64,000 nucleotides of DNA from Flavobacterium aeripolare (GCF_013294025.1 NZ_JABSNL010000001.1:230095-294094), one strand, 5' to 3'; counted from the stretch's first letter, positions 1 to 9,704 are shown. Notes: generated from the sequence alone by a model not told the origin. A program made the numbers and translations.

Positions 1-15
1 CATAAACAAATTATA

Positions 16-1806
16 ATGGCAAGGTACAAGGAAAATGATTTACCGAAAGCGAAATTAAATTCGAATTCACTACAAAAAGCGCTACGCATTTTTAAATATG
101 CTAAAAACCACAAATGGAAATTTTTCGTTGGTTTGGTTTTCTTACTACTAACGAGTGCCACTGCCCTAGCCTTTCCTAAATTGATGGGAATGTTAGTTGA
201 CTGTGTAACTAATAAAGATCTTGATAAAGCTAATAATGTTGCCCTGGGTTTAATGGGAATTCTGGTGCTTCAAGCTATTTTTTCATTCTTTAGAATTTCG
301 CTATTTGTGAACTTCACTGAGAATGCATTATCTAATATTCGATTTGCACTTTACGAGAATTTGATAAAATTACCCATGAACTTCTTTTCTCAAAAACGTG
401 TGGGAGAATTAAACAGTAGAATTAGCGCAGATATTTCGCAATTACAAGATACTTTTACAACAACTATAGCCGAATTTTTACGTCAGTTTATATTGATTGT
501 AGGTGGATTTATAATCTTAGCAAGTATTTCACCCAAACTTACCTTAATGATGCTTTGCATCGTTCCTGTTGTTGCAGTGGGTGCTGTTCTATTTGGTCGT
601 TTTATTCGAAAATACGGAAAGAAAACACAGGACAAAGTAGCCGAAAGCCAAGTTATTGTAGAGGAAACTTTGCAGGGAATTACTAATGTGAAGGCTTTTG
701 CTAATGAATGGTATGAACTACAACGCTACAAAAACAAGATTAATGAGATTGTAAAAATAGCTATTAAAGGAGGACAATATCGAGGTTACTTTGCTTCATT
801 TATTATACTGTGTCTTTTTGGCTGCGTTGTTGCCGTAGTATGGTACGGAATCACCTTAACCATAAAAGGCGAAGTTGAAGGTGTGGGAGATTTAATTTCG
901 TTCATACTATATACAACATTTATTGGTGCTTCTTTTGGAGGTATTGCCGAGATGTATGCGCAGATTCAAAAAGCAGTGGGTGCAACAGAACGCGTATTTG
1001 AATTATTAGACGAAACGCCGGAACCAATCGCAACAACAGAGCCTTCTCATACTATTGAAAAACTAAACGGAACCGTTCGCTTTGAAAACGTAGCGTTTAA
1101 CTACCCTACACGTAAGGAAATTTCAGTATTAAAAGATGTAAATTTTGACGTGGCTTTTGGCCAAAAAATAGCGATTGTAGGTCCTAGTGGTGCTGGTAAA
1201 TCTACCATTGCTTCGTTATTACTGCGTTTCTATGATATTGAAAAAGGAGCCATTACAATTGATGGTAAAAACATTTATGATTACGACTTAGAAACATTAA
1301 GAGGAAACATGAGTATTGTGCCGCAAGATGTAATCCTTTTTGGAGGTACAATTAGAGAGAATATTGCATACGGTAAACCAACGGCTAGTGAGGACGAAAT
1401 TTTTGCGGCAGCGAAACAAGCCAATGCACTTGATTTTATACAAAGTTTTCCAGAAGCTTTTGAAACTGTCGTAGGAGAGCGAGGAATTAAATTATCAGGT
1501 GGACAGCGCCAGCGTATTGCTATCGCTAGAGCTTTATTAAAAAACCCAAGTATATTGATCTTAGATGAAGCTACTTCGTCATTAGACAGTGAAAGTGAAA
1601 AATTAGTTCAAGAAGCACTAGAGATATTAATGAAAGGTCGTACAAGTATTATTATTGCACACCGCCTTTCGACCATTAGAAGTGCAGATCAAATCTTAGT
1701 ATTAGACAACGGAATCGTAGCCGAAAAAGGAACACACCAAGAATTAATCACATTAGAAAACGGAAAATATAAAAATCTAAGCAACTTACAATTTACAGAA
1801 TACTAA
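16..1806 (+). CDS. ABC exporter, fused permease/ATPase (MsbA-like)
   Basis: This is a 596-aa half-transporter of the ABC type-I exporter family. The N-terminal half carries about six membrane segments (roughly residues 34-325) typical of the ABC_membrane domain. The C-terminal half is an ATPase with a Walker A GPSGAGKST at residues 389-397, the signature LSGGQRQR, Walker B LILDEATSSLD and an H-loop IIIAHRLST. Family knowledge says such proteins act as dimers in the inner membrane and export lipids, peptides or drugs; the substrate cannot be read from sequence. The next gene, a porin-like barrel, starts one base after the stop, so the two are surely co-transcribed. The start has only 15 bases of upstream sequence in the window, so the promoter is not visible. 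Confidence 0.93.
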   Translation: MARYKENDLPKAKLNSNSLQKALRIFKYAKNHKWKFFVGLVFLLLTSATALAFPKLMGMLVDCVTNKDLDKANNVALGLMGILVLQAIFSFFRISLFVNFTENALSNIRFALYENLIKLPMNFFSQKRVGELNSRISADISQLQDTFTTTIAEFLRQFILIVGGFIILASISPKLTLMMLCIVPVVAVGAVLFGRFIRKYGKKTQDKVAESQVIVEETLQGITNVKAFANEWYELQRYKNKINEIVKIAIKGGQYRGYFASFIILCLFGCVVAVVWYGITLTIKGEVEGVGDLISFILYTTFIGASFGGIAEMYAQIQKAVGATERVFELLDETPEPIATTEPSHTIEKLNGTVRFENVAFNYPTRKEISVLKDVNFDVAFGQKIAIVGPSGAGKSTIASLLLRFYDIEKGAITIDGKNIYDYDLETLRGNMSIVPQDVILFGGTIRENIAYGKPTASEDEIFAAAKQANALDFIQSFPEAFETVVGERGIKLSGGQRQRIAIARALLKNPSILILDEATSSLDSESEKLVQEALEILMKGRTSIIIAHRLSTIRSADQILVLDNGIVAEKGTHQELITLENGKYKNLSNLQFTEY

Positions 1807-1807
1807 G

Positions 1808-3136
1808 ATGACAAAAACAAAATCAAGGTTAAATAAAGTTGCGGGTTGTTTTTTACTTCTAGCATTGCAAGGTATCAGTTCACAAGCCCAGGAAAAGAAA
1901 AGTCCGCTTACTGTAAATTTATCTGAAGATGGTTCCAAATACATCAAATTTGGTGCTAATCTCCAGTTGTGGGCTCGTTATACTGATTTAAATCCTCAAA
2001 GCAAAGTGGGTGAAAATGTGGTCGCTTCAACAAGTGATTTCGTAATTAGAAGATTGCGTATTCAAGCAAGTGGAATGATTACAGACAAGGTTTTCTTTCA
2101 TTTTCAGTTAGGGCAGAATAATATCAATTTCACACAGAATTCTGGGCCAAGTAATGCACCACTATCTATATTAGACGCTATTGGAGAATATCGTTTTAAT
2201 AATAAAATACATGTAGGTGGAGGATTAACAGCTTGGGGAGCGGGAACAACACGTTATTCAGCTAATAGTTCTGCGTCGCAATTAACTCTTGACGCCCCAC
2301 TATACCAGCAAAATATTAATATATCATCCACTTTTGGAAACCGAAATTTAAGTATTTACGCTAAAGGGATTCTTGATCATTTTAGTTACCGTGTAGCTAT
2401 TACTAACCCCTATCGATACGCTACATCAAGTTTGAATGCAAACACTACTATAAGCACTAAAACACCGCATGCACAATATGCAGGAATGCTTACCTACTCA
2501 TTTGCAGATATGGAATCAAATAATGAACCGTACAATAAGGGAACGTATTTAGGGACAAAAAAAATCTTTAATATTGGTATAGGTTATTTAACGCAGTCAA
2601 AGGCAATGTGGCGTAGTAATCCAGATGATGCTTCAAATCCTATATTGACAGATATGAAAGTTTTAGGACTTGATTTGTTTTATGACAAACCGTTGAGTCC
2701 AAAAGGAGATGCTTTGACAGTTTACGCTGCCTACAACAACTTAGATTACGGGAAAAATTACATTAGAAGTATTGCCACTCCCAATCCTGCCATTGTTGAT
2801 GCCACGCTTATTAATGGCTCCGGAAACGGATTTATAGCTGTAGGAACAGGTAATATTTATTACGCACAATTAGGTTATTTATTACCTAAAGGTGCTACGA
2901 CTAAAAGCAAGGGCCGTTTACAAGCTTACGCGGCAACTCAAATTGCAGATTTGCAAATATTAGAAACACCAATGAGTATGTATGAATTAGGAGCTAATTA
3001 CTACTTGACAGGAACTCTAGGTCCTAAATTAAGTTTAGGATATCAAAATAGAGCATTATTTGAAAATACTGGAGGCAAATACACACAAAATGATCGCAAA
3101 GGAATGGCGATGTTACAATTTCAGGTTTCGTTCTAG
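1808..3136 (+). CDS. porin-like outer-membrane beta-barrel protein
   Basis: This 442-aa protein has a signal peptide (about residues 1-27, ending near SSQAQ). The body is a series of alternating hydrophobic strands, including RLRIQASGMITDKVFFHFQLG, like the OprO/OprP phosphate-selective porin family. It ends in an aromatic strand, MLQFQVSF, as outer-membrane barrels do. It follows the ABC exporter with a one-base gap and ends at a strong bidirectional terminator, so it is the last gene of a two-gene unit. It may let a small solute, possibly an anion, cross the outer membrane. The link to the exporter's substrate is inference. Confidence 0.8.
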   Translation: MTKTKSRLNKVAGCFLLLALQGISSQAQEKKSPLTVNLSEDGSKYIKFGANLQLWARYTDLNPQSKVGENVVASTSDFVIRRLRIQASGMITDKVFFHFQLGQNNINFTQNSGPSNAPLSILDAIGEYRFNNKIHVGGGLTAWGAGTTRYSANSSASQLTLDAPLYQQNINISSTFGNRNLSIYAKGILDHFSYRVAITNPYRYATSSLNANTTISTKTPHAQYAGMLTYSFADMESNNEPYNKGTYLGTKKIFNIGIGYLTQSKAMWRSNPDDASNPILTDMKVLGLDLFYDKPLSPKGDALTVYAAYNNLDYGKNYIRSIATPNPAIVDATLINGSGNGFIAVGTGNIYYAQLGYLLPKGATTKSKGRLQAYAATQIADLQILETPMSMYELGANYYLTGTLGPKLSLGYQNRALFENTGGKYTQNDRKGMAMLQFQVSF

Positions 3137-3153
3137 TACCACTACAACATATT

Positions 3154-3200
3154 TAAAAAAAAATAGAGGTCCCATTAATTATAATGGGGCCTCTACTTTT
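3154..3200. terminator. bidirectional intrinsic terminator
   Basis: A 13-bp stem (3165-3177 with 3182-3194, one G-T pair) around a 4-base loop is flanked by an A-run on the left and a short T-run on the right. It lies between the convergent porin and proline dehydrogenase genes and can serve both. Confidence 0.8.
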
Positions 3201-3221
3201 ATAAGTCTATTTGTAAAATTC

Positions 3222-4385
3222 TTATTTACGACGCTTGCGTTCTTTTTTAAGCATTTCTAGCTCACGACTTGTTTGTCCTGCCACCGATGTGTTTTCTTCG
3301 GCGCGTCTAATTAAGTATGGCATAACATCTTTCACAGGTCCGAATGGCAAATACTTGGCTACATTGTAACCATTTTGAGCCAAGTTGTAACTAATGTTAT
3401 CACTCATTCCATATAATTGGCCAAACCAAATGTGTTCAGTATTTGCAGCTATACCTTTAAATTTCATGATATCCATTAATTTATAAGTGCTTTCCTCATT
3501 GTGTGTACCAGCAAATATAGAGAGACGATCTAGGTGTTCAAGCATGTATTTTACTGTCGTATCATAATTTACATCAGTAGCTGCTTTAGATTCACATATA
3601 GGAGATGGATATCCTTTTTCAATGGCACGTGCATTTTCCTTTTCCATATAGGCACCACGAACAATTTTCATACCTACATAAAAATTCTCCTGATCAGCGA
3701 TCTGGTGAATTTTCTTTAGATAATCTAATCTATCCCAGCGGTACAATTGCAATGTATTAAAAACAATTGCTTTTTCTTTATTGTATTTGCGCATCATATT
3801 AGTGACGATTTCATCTGCTGCATCTTGCATCCAACTTTCTTCACCGTCAATTAATAAAGCGACATCTCTTTCATGTCCGCGCTGGCAAACTTGTTCAAAC
3901 CGGTCAAGAACACGGTCCCACTCTGCTTGCTCTTGACTAGTAAAGAGTTCGTTATTTCCTTTCTTTACATATAGTTCAAAACGTCCTAAACCTGTAGGTT
4001 TAAATACAGCAAAAGGAATAGCCATTCTTTCCTTAGCAAACTCAATAGTTTTTAAGGTCATTTTAAGAGCCGCATCAAATTGATCTTCTTCTTCTTTGCC
4101 TTCAACAGAATAATCTAATACCGAAGAAACGCCCTTTGTATACATTCTATCCACAACAGACAAGCAATCTTCTTCATTAACACCACCACAAAAATGATCA
4201 AAAACAGTGGCTCTAATCAATCCTTCAACAGGTAGATGCGCTTTTAAAGCAAAATTAGTAACCGCTGTTCCTATTCTAACAAGTGGTTGATTAGCTATCA
4301 TTTTAAATAGAAAATAAGCACGATCTAATTCAGTATCGCTCTTTAATGAAAATGCAACTTGTGTGTTGTCAAACAATTTTTCCAT
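3222..4385 (-). CDS. proline dehydrogenase
   Basis: This 387-aa protein is a monofunctional flavin proline dehydrogenase (PutA N-terminal TIM-barrel type). It oxidises proline to pyrroline-5-carboxylate and passes electrons to the quinone pool. It carries the family signature near the C-terminus, YLIRRAEENTS, which binds substrate and flavin. FAD-contacting stretches such as KIVRGAYMEKENARA and LRYDRL-like YRWDRLDYL are also recognisable. The tail is very basic (KKERKRRK). It stands alone, with a -7 box TATATTTG at 4403-4410 just ahead of the start and a shared terminator behind it. The P5C dehydrogenase partner is not in this window. Confidence 0.92.
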   Translation of the reverse strand: MEKLFDNTQVAFSLKSDTELDRAYFLFKMIANQPLVRIGTAVTNFALKAHLPVEGLIRATVFDHFCGGVNEEDCLSVVDRMYTKGVSSVLDYSVEGKEEEDQFDAALKMTLKTIEFAKERMAIPFAVFKPTGLGRFELYVKKGNNELFTSQEQAEWDRVLDRFEQVCQRGHERDVALLIDGEESWMQDAADEIVTNMMRKYNKEKAIVFNTLQLYRWDRLDYLKKIHQIADQENFYVGMKIVRGAYMEKENARAIEKGYPSPICESKAATDVNYDTTVKYMLEHLDRLSIFAGTHNEESTYKLMDIMKFKGIAANTEHIWFGQLYGMSDNISYNLAQNGYNVAKYLPFGPVKDVMPYLIRRAEENTSVAGQTSRELEMLKKERKRRK

Positions 4386-4402
4386 ATACTGGTTTTTTTA
4401 AG

Positions 4403-4410
4403 CAAATATA
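4403..4410 (-). promoter_or_regulatory. TAnnTTTG promoter (-7) for proline dehydrogenase
   Basis: Read on the minus strand, this is TATATTTG, an exact match to the Flavobacterium -7 consensus. It lies 18 bases ahead of the proline dehydrogenase start. Confidence 0.55.
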
Positions 4411-4513
4411 GATATAGTTCTATTTCAATGTTATTAATATGCTAAATAAATTGTCTTAAATTTTAGTTTTTAATAATTATTAACAAAAAAAGTCTGTTGG
4501 GAGAAATAATTAA

Positions 4514-4521
4514 TAAATTTG
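4514..4521 (+). promoter_or_regulatory. TAnnTTTG promoter (-7) for the ligase-aroB unit
   Basis: TAAATTTG lies 24 bases ahead of the start of the O-antigen-ligase-like gene. A TTG at 4497-4499 is rather close (14-base spacer) for the -33 element. Confidence 0.5.
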
Positions 4522-4545
4522 GTAAAATTTTAACTTAAACAACCA

Positions 4546-6930
4546 ATGGCTAAAAAGAATAAGGTAATAGAAAATACAGTGCAAAATAATACAGCAACAG
4601 CTGATAATAAAAATTATTTTGATGTGCTTGCCATGGTACTTGTTTTTAGCATCATGCTTATAGATTTCTTTCCACAATTTGGAAGCTTAGAGATTATAGC
4701 TCCACAATACTTGTATTTGTCTATTATTAATATTGCTTGCGGATTATTTATTTATAAAAATCCAGAATTACTTTCAAATTCATTATTTCGTAGACTTAGA
4801 GAAAGTTTGATCATTAAATCATACCTACTATTTCTTGGACTATGTACGGTTTCAATTTTTACTGCAAACAACTTTTCGCTGGCCTTAATGAACTTAGTAC
4901 AATTACTCATTGTAGGCTGTCTCGCATTTAACATTGCCGTTTTCTTAAACAATAGGTTGTATCTAATTTACAATATTGCTTTGTTGATTGCTGCTTTTGT
5001 ATTGATAGAAGGGCTCGTTGCTTTGAATAGTTTTTTTACAGTAGTTAAAACTGATAGTATGCTAGCTGCCTTGTCGCAGTTAAAAGGAAATACTGGAAAT
5101 ATCAACATTTTTGCTGCTAGCATAACGGGACGCATCCCTTTTTTACTGCTTGCTATTTTACATTTTAAAGATTGGAAAAAATGGTTTGTTGTTTTTAGCT
5201 TATTTTTAAGCGCTTTTTTAGTTTTACTTACTGCTTCTAGAGCGTCTTACATTGCTTTATTTATAATCGTTATTAGTTTTATTATTGTACAATTTATATT
5301 AAAATCAGAGCGTAAAGACAAAGTAACTGTGCTATCAGCTGTTCTAATTCCTCTGGTAGTCGTATTTGCAGCCTCTAGCTATATGTTTTCTAAGAGTGAA
5401 GATACCGGCCGATTTGCATCAATATCGAGTAGGGTTGCAACTATAAATCCTGTAAATAGTACTGATGGCTCCGTAAATGTTCGTTTAAAATATTGGGATA
5501 ATGCGCTTAAGATAGCCAATGAAAATCCTGTATTTGGAATAGGTTTGGGAAATTGGAAAATTGAATCATTACCATATGAAAAAGAAATTAGTAATAGATT
5601 AACGGTTTCAGATCATCCTCACAACGACTTTTTAGAAATTGCTGCCGAAACAGGCTACCTAAACCTAATCGTTTATTTGAGCATCTTTGTTTTTGCTTTA
5701 GTGATAAGCATTAAGAGAATTCGAAAAAAGGATAATGAACTAAGTCAAATGATTGCTTTTATTACGCTATTATTACTGTTTGCTTATGGTATTGACGCCC
5801 TATTCAACTTCCCGTTGTATCGTGCTACTATGCAACTCAACTTTGTATTATTACTAGTATTATCTCTTTTAAACACAGTAGAATTTGAAGAATCTACAGT
5901 AAGTAGTAAAAGTCAATTAACTGCTGCTATTATTGTTTCATTAGGGCTATTCACATGTTATTTCTCGTATGCTACATTTAAAAGCTTTCAGTTTGAAAAC
6001 GATACTATAATTGATTTAGCACAAGTCGACAGCCCTCGAAAATATAGCTACACAGATATTGTAAATAGATTACCTTCATTTCCTAATGTTGCTAATAACT
6101 CGCAACCTTATGTTGAAGTTGCTGCTATCTATGCTCTTGGCGAAAAAAGATTCGATCAAGCTTTGAAATATTTCAATCAAGCAGAAAAAATCAATCCTTA
6201 TACTGGAAGGTCATCATTTTACAAATACCGTCTGTACCAAGAGACTCAAAAGCCTGACAGTGCCGCTTTCTATGCTCGTAAAGCATTTGATACGCGACCA
6301 CGTAATGAAGATTATTATTTAACTGCTCTAGTAGTAGAGGCCGCTGCTAAGGACACTACAGCTATTTTAAAAGTTCACAATAGGTATACGCAATATGTAA
6401 AAGAGCCTAGCGTATGGATTAATACCTCAAGTGCACTTGCTCAGTCTCGTTATCCTAATGATTTTATATTGAAATTTATAGACAAGGGATTAGCGTTGTT
6501 CCCTAAAGACAGTACCTTGATTGAGAGAAAAAAGTCTTTTCAAAGAGATGCTTTATTAGCCAAAAGTGCAAGTAGTACTGCTACCGTAGCAATTACAGCT
6601 CTTGTAAAAGCTAATAACTATGCAGCGAAATCAGATTTTAAAACAGCTTTGCAATTTTATAAACAAGCTGCCATAGAGGATCCTAAAAACAGTATAATAA
6701 CACAGAATATAGGGATTTGTTATTTTAAGACAAATCAGTTTAAATCGGCTATTATTTATTTAGAAAAAGCCTTAAATTCGCCCTTGTTAACTGATGGTAA
6801 GACTGAGTTTATTCTTGGCGCAAGTTATCTTAACACAAATAACAAAGAAAAAGGCTGTAAATACCTGATTGAAGCCGAAAACAAAAACTATCCTGAGGCT
6901 GCAAAAATAGTAGCACAATACTGTAATTAA
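4546..6930 (+). CDS. O-antigen-ligase-like polymerase with C-terminal TPR tail
   Basis: This 794-aa protein has about a dozen hydrophobic segments between residues 20 and 480. It then has a soluble tail with TPR-like helical pairs, for example residues around ALKYFNQAEKINPY and ALQFYKQAAIEDPKNSI. The Wzy_C/O-antigen-ligase loop is visible as DHPHNDFLEIAAETG at residues 356-370, with the histidine pair expected of ligases and polymerases that handle undecaprenyl-linked glycans. It probably joins or polymerises surface polysaccharide, or glycosylates exported proteins. The exact acceptor cannot be told. aroB follows after six bases and is co-transcribed. No other polysaccharide genes are nearby. 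Confidence 0.8.
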   Translation: MAKKNKVIENTVQNNTATADNKNYFDVLAMVLVFSIMLIDFFPQFGSLEIIAPQYLYLSIINIACGLFIYKNPELLSNSLFRRLRESLIIKSYLLFLGLCTVSIFTANNFSLALMNLVQLLIVGCLAFNIAVFLNNRLYLIYNIALLIAAFVLIEGLVALNSFFTVVKTDSMLAALSQLKGNTGNINIFAASITGRIPFLLLAILHFKDWKKWFVVFSLFLSAFLVLLTASRASYIALFIIVISFIIVQFILKSERKDKVTVLSAVLIPLVVVFAASSYMFSKSEDTGRFASISSRVATINPVNSTDGSVNVRLKYWDNALKIANENPVFGIGLGNWKIESLPYEKEISNRLTVSDHPHNDFLEIAAETGYLNLIVYLSIFVFALVISIKRIRKKDNELSQMIAFITLLLLFAYGIDALFNFPLYRATMQLNFVLLLVLSLLNTVEFEESTVSSKSQLTAAIIVSLGLFTCYFSYATFKSFQFENDTIIDLAQVDSPRKYSYTDIVNRLPSFPNVANNSQPYVEVAAIYALGEKRFDQALKYFNQAEKINPYTGRSSFYKYRLYQETQKPDSAAFYARKAFDTRPRNEDYYLTALVVEAAAKDTTAILKVHNRYTQYVKEPSVWINTSSALAQSRYPNDFILKFIDKGLALFPKDSTLIERKKSFQRDALLAKSASSTATVAITALVKANNYAAKSDFKTALQFYKQAAIEDPKNSIITQNIGICYFKTNQFKSAIIYLEKALNSPLLTDGKTEFILGASYLNTNNKEKGCKYLIEAENKNYPEAAKIVAQYCN

Positions 6931-6936
6931 TACATC

Positions 6937-8016
6937 ATGTCTGAACAAATAACAACTATACAAGCGAGCAATCATCCTATTTATTTTAATGCTGAGGGAT
7001 ATGAAGCTTTAAACGAACATTTAAACAGTAATAAGTACTCCAACATATTTATTATAGTTGATAGCAACACTAACGAAGCTTGCTTAACTAAGTTACTTCC
7101 TGTGCTTGAAACTGATTTAACGATTGAAATTATCGAATTTGAAAATGGCGAGATCAATAAAAATATTGAGACTTGTGTCGAAATTTGGAATGTATTAACC
7201 GAGTTAAGCGCAGATAGAAAGAGTCTAGTGATCAATTTAGGTGGTGGTGTCGTTACAGATCTTGGAGGATTTGTAGCTTCGACTTTTAAGCGTGGTATCG
7301 ACTTTATCAACATACCCACTACCCTACTTTCAATGGTAGATGCTTCTGTGGGTGGTAAAAATGGTGTTGACTTAGGAAATTTGAAGAACCAAATAGGTGT
7401 TTTTAATTTGCCTGTAATGGTCATTGTGCATACTGATTTTTTAGAAAGCTTGCCTCAAAACGAAATGCGATCTGGTCTTGCAGAAATGTTGAAACACGGT
7501 TTGATTTTCGATAAAAAATACTGGGAGCAGTTTCTAAATTTAAAAGAATTGGATTATGCAGATTTTGATGCTTTAATACACCGATCTGTTGCTATTAAGA
7601 ACGAAATTGTAACGCTTGATCCCACAGAGAAAAACATTCGAAAATCATTAAACTTTGGGCATACTCTAGGTCATGCTATCGAAAGTTACTTTCTAGAAAG
7701 CACAGACAAAACAACTTTACTCCACGGTGAAGCGATTGCTGTAGGAATGATACTAGAAAGTTACATCGCTTGGAAAAAATCTTTACTTTCACAAGAAGAA
7801 TATCTAGAGATAAAAGTGGCGATAAAAGCCATATTTGATACTATACTATTTAGCTCAAGTGACATCGATCCGATACTTGAATTACTCATTCACGACAAGA
7901 AAAATGAGTATGGTAGCATTCAGTTTGCCTTAATTGACGGCATTGGGAATATTAAAATAAATCAATTGGTTGAAAATGAATTAATTCTTGACGCTTTCAA
8001 AGATTATCAATCTTAA
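6937..8016 (+). CDS. aroB: 3-dehydroquinate synthase
   Basis: This 359-aa enzyme makes 3-dehydroquinate from DAHP, the second step of the shikimate pathway, in the cytoplasm using NAD+ and a divalent metal. Diagnostic stretches are GGGVVTDLGGFVAST, the IPTTLLSMVDASVGGKNGVD block, and the metal-binding histidine segment FGHTLGHAIE. The length matches the family. It starts six bases after the O-antigen-ligase-like gene and probably depends on that gene's promoter. No terminator is evident after it. A new promoter appears about 45 bases downstream. Confidence 0.96.
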   Translation: MSEQITTIQASNHPIYFNAEGYEALNEHLNSNKYSNIFIIVDSNTNEACLTKLLPVLETDLTIEIIEFENGEINKNIETCVEIWNVLTELSADRKSLVINLGGGVVTDLGGFVASTFKRGIDFINIPTTLLSMVDASVGGKNGVDLGNLKNQIGVFNLPVMVIVHTDFLESLPQNEMRSGLAEMLKHGLIFDKKYWEQFLNLKELDYADFDALIHRSVAIKNEIVTLDPTEKNIRKSLNFGHTLGHAIESYFLESTDKTTLLHGEAIAVGMILESYIAWKKSLLSQEEYLEIKVAIKAIFDTILFSSSDIDPILELLIHDKKNEYGSIQFALIDGIGNIKINQLVENELILDAFKDYQS

Positions 8017-8041
8017 TTATTTTTTAGCTAAAAGGATTGCA

Positions 8042-8068
8042 TTGCGTCTAATTTATTTTTTACATTTG
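8042..8068 (+). promoter_or_regulatory. promoter ahead of the arginine decarboxylase leader
   Basis: TTG at 8042-8044 and TACATTTG at 8061-8068 form a -33/-7 pair with a 16-base spacer. The predicted start of transcription falls near 8073, about 230 bases ahead of the arginine decarboxylase start codon. The mRNA would therefore carry a long leader. Confidence 0.55.
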
Positions 8069-8073
8069 TCCCA

Positions 8074-8253
8074 ATGAAAAACACAAAAAACAAAGGTGAT
8101 TACGGGTCTAATCGAATTGAAAACAATAGTACTTTTTCAAGTGTGTTGAAGGGTTTCTATTCTATTAAAGGAAGTTTTACTTTTGATATTTTTCAGTACC
8201 TGAAGCTTGAGAATAAAAAATTACAAATTATTTATGCAAATATTAGAGTTTGA
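8074..8253 (+). CDS. possible 59-aa leader ORF, unknown
   Basis: An ATG at 8074 opens a 59-codon frame (begins MKNTKNKGDY, ends IIYANIRV) between aroB and arginine decarboxylase. I recognise no family, signal peptide or membrane segment. The ATG sits almost exactly where transcription from the 8061-8068 box should begin. If it is translated, the message would be essentially leaderless at this point, with no room for a ribosome binding site. It may instead be untranslated leader of the decarboxylase mRNA. The frame is Asn/Lys/Ser-rich, which AT-rich non-coding DNA also gives. Confidence 0.25.
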   Translation: MKNTKNKGDYGSNRIENNSTFSSVLKGFYSIKGSFTFDIFQYLKLENKKLQIIYANIRV

Positions 8254-8303
8254 ATACGTGCAGTTCACTATCAAATTTTAAATAATCTTTATACTCAAAC
8301 TCA

Positions 8304-9704
8304 ATGAATACAAAATATTCTGATCTAATAAATCAAACATACTATTTCCCACAAGAAGAATTTAAATTAAATAAAGACAATCTTCAGTTTCATAATATTG
8401 ATTTAATGAAATTAGTTGAGCAATACGGTACTCCTTTAAAGTTTACTTACTTGCCACAAATCTCTAATAATATTAATAAAGCAAAAAGTTGGTTTCGTAA
8501 ATCAATGGAGAAGAACAAGTACGACGCTAAGTATTTTTACTGCTACTGTACTAAGAGTTCGCACTTTGAGTTTATCATGAATGAGGCCTTTAAAAACAAC
8601 ATTCACGTAGAAACATCTTCGGCATTTGATATCAACATTGTTGAGAATTTGATGGCAAATGGAAAAATTAATAAAAGCACTTATGTAATTTGTAATGGTT
8701 TTAAAAGAGACCAATACATTGAAAATATTGCTAGATTAATCAACAACGGTCATAAAAACACTATTCCAATTATTGATAATTACGAAGAGTTAGACCTACT
8801 TCAAGCAGAAATTAAAGGAAAATTTAAAATAGGAATTCGTATTGCTGCAGAAGAAGAGCCAAAGTTTGAATTCTATACCTCTAGATTAGGAATAGGATAT
8901 AAAAACATTGTAAACTTTTACAAAAAGCAAATTCAGGACAACGATAAGTTAGAGCTTAAAATGCTACACTTTTTCATTAATACAGGTATCAATGACACTG
9001 CGTATTACTGGAATGAATTAGTAAAATGTATTAAAGTATATATTGCACTTAAAAAAGAATGTCCTTCATTAGACGGATTGAATATTGGTGGTGGTTTCCC
9101 TATAAAAAATTCATTAGCTTTTGAATACGACTATCAATATATGATTGACGAAATCATCAATCAAATTAAAATAGCTTGTGATGAGGCTGAAGTTGATGTT
9201 CCTAATATCTTTACAGAATTTGGTTCGTTTACTGTAGGAGAAAGTGGTGGAGCAATCTACCAAATCTTGTATCAAAAACAACAGAATGATAGAGAAAAAT
9301 GGAATATGATTGATTCCTCTTTCATTACCACTTTACCAGATACATGGGCAATTAACAAGCGTTTTATAATGCTTGCTGTTAATAGATGGAATGAAACTTA
9401 TGAGCGGGTTCTATTAGGTGGATTAACTTGTGATAGCGATGATTACTACAATTCTGAGCAAAACATGAACGCGATTTACTTACCTAAATACAATAAAGAA
9501 AAACCGCTTTACATTGGTTTTTTCAACACGGGTGCATACCAAGAGACAATTGGTGGATATGGTGGATTACACCACTGTTTGATTCCGCAACCTAAACATA
9601 TCTTAATTGATAGAGATGAAAACGGAATTATTGCAACAGAAGTTTTCTCAGAACAACAAACTTCTGAGGATGTGCTAAAAATTTTAGGTTACAACACAAA
9701 ATAA
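8304..9704 (+). CDS. arginine decarboxylase (short Bacteroidetes type, PLP fold III)
   Basis: This 466-aa protein belongs to the alanine-racemase-fold decarboxylases and matches the short arginine decarboxylase form common in Bacteroidetes. The PLP lysine is expected in YCYCTKSSHF (about residues 76-85). The phosphate-binding glycines are in GLNIGGGFPI. The catalytic cysteine block is TCDSDDYY with Cys376. It converts arginine to agmatine, the entry to polyamine synthesis. In many relatives agmatinase follows, but here the next gene is a deoxyhypusine-synthase-like enzyme with its own promoter. The gene has a 230-nt leader. A diaminopimelate or ornithine decarboxylase role is less likely but not excluded. 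Confidence 0.85.
   Translation: MNTKYSDLINQTYYFPQEEFKLNKDNLQFHNIDLMKLVEQYGTPLKFTYLPQISNNINKAKSWFRKSMEKNKYDAKYFYCYCTKSSHFEFIMNEAFKNNIHVETSSAFDINIVENLMANGKINKSTYVICNGFKRDQYIENIARLINNGHKNTIPIIDNYEELDLLQAEIKGKFKIGIRIAAEEEPKFEFYTSRLGIGYKNIVNFYKKQIQDNDKLELKMLHFFINTGINDTAYYWNELVKCIKVYIALKKECPSLDGLNIGGGFPIKNSLAFEYDYQYMIDEIINQIKIACDEAEVDVPNIFTEFGSFTVGESGGAIYQILYQKQQNDREKWNMIDSSFITTLPDTWAINKRFIMLAVNRWNETYERVLLGGLTCDSDDYYNSEQNMNAIYLPKYNKEKPLYIGFFNTGAYQETIGGYGGLHHCLIPQPKHILIDRDENGIIATEVFSEQQTSEDVLKILGYNTK

Noticed and set aside
3060..3260. 66-aa plus-strand frame over the porin end and the terminator
   Set aside because: It overlaps the porin in another frame and runs through the terminator hairpin into the proline dehydrogenase end; no domain.
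6981..7424. 147-aa minus-strand frame inside aroB
   Set aside because: It lies wholly within the intact aroB gene, which has full family motifs; the opposite-strand frame has no recognisable features.
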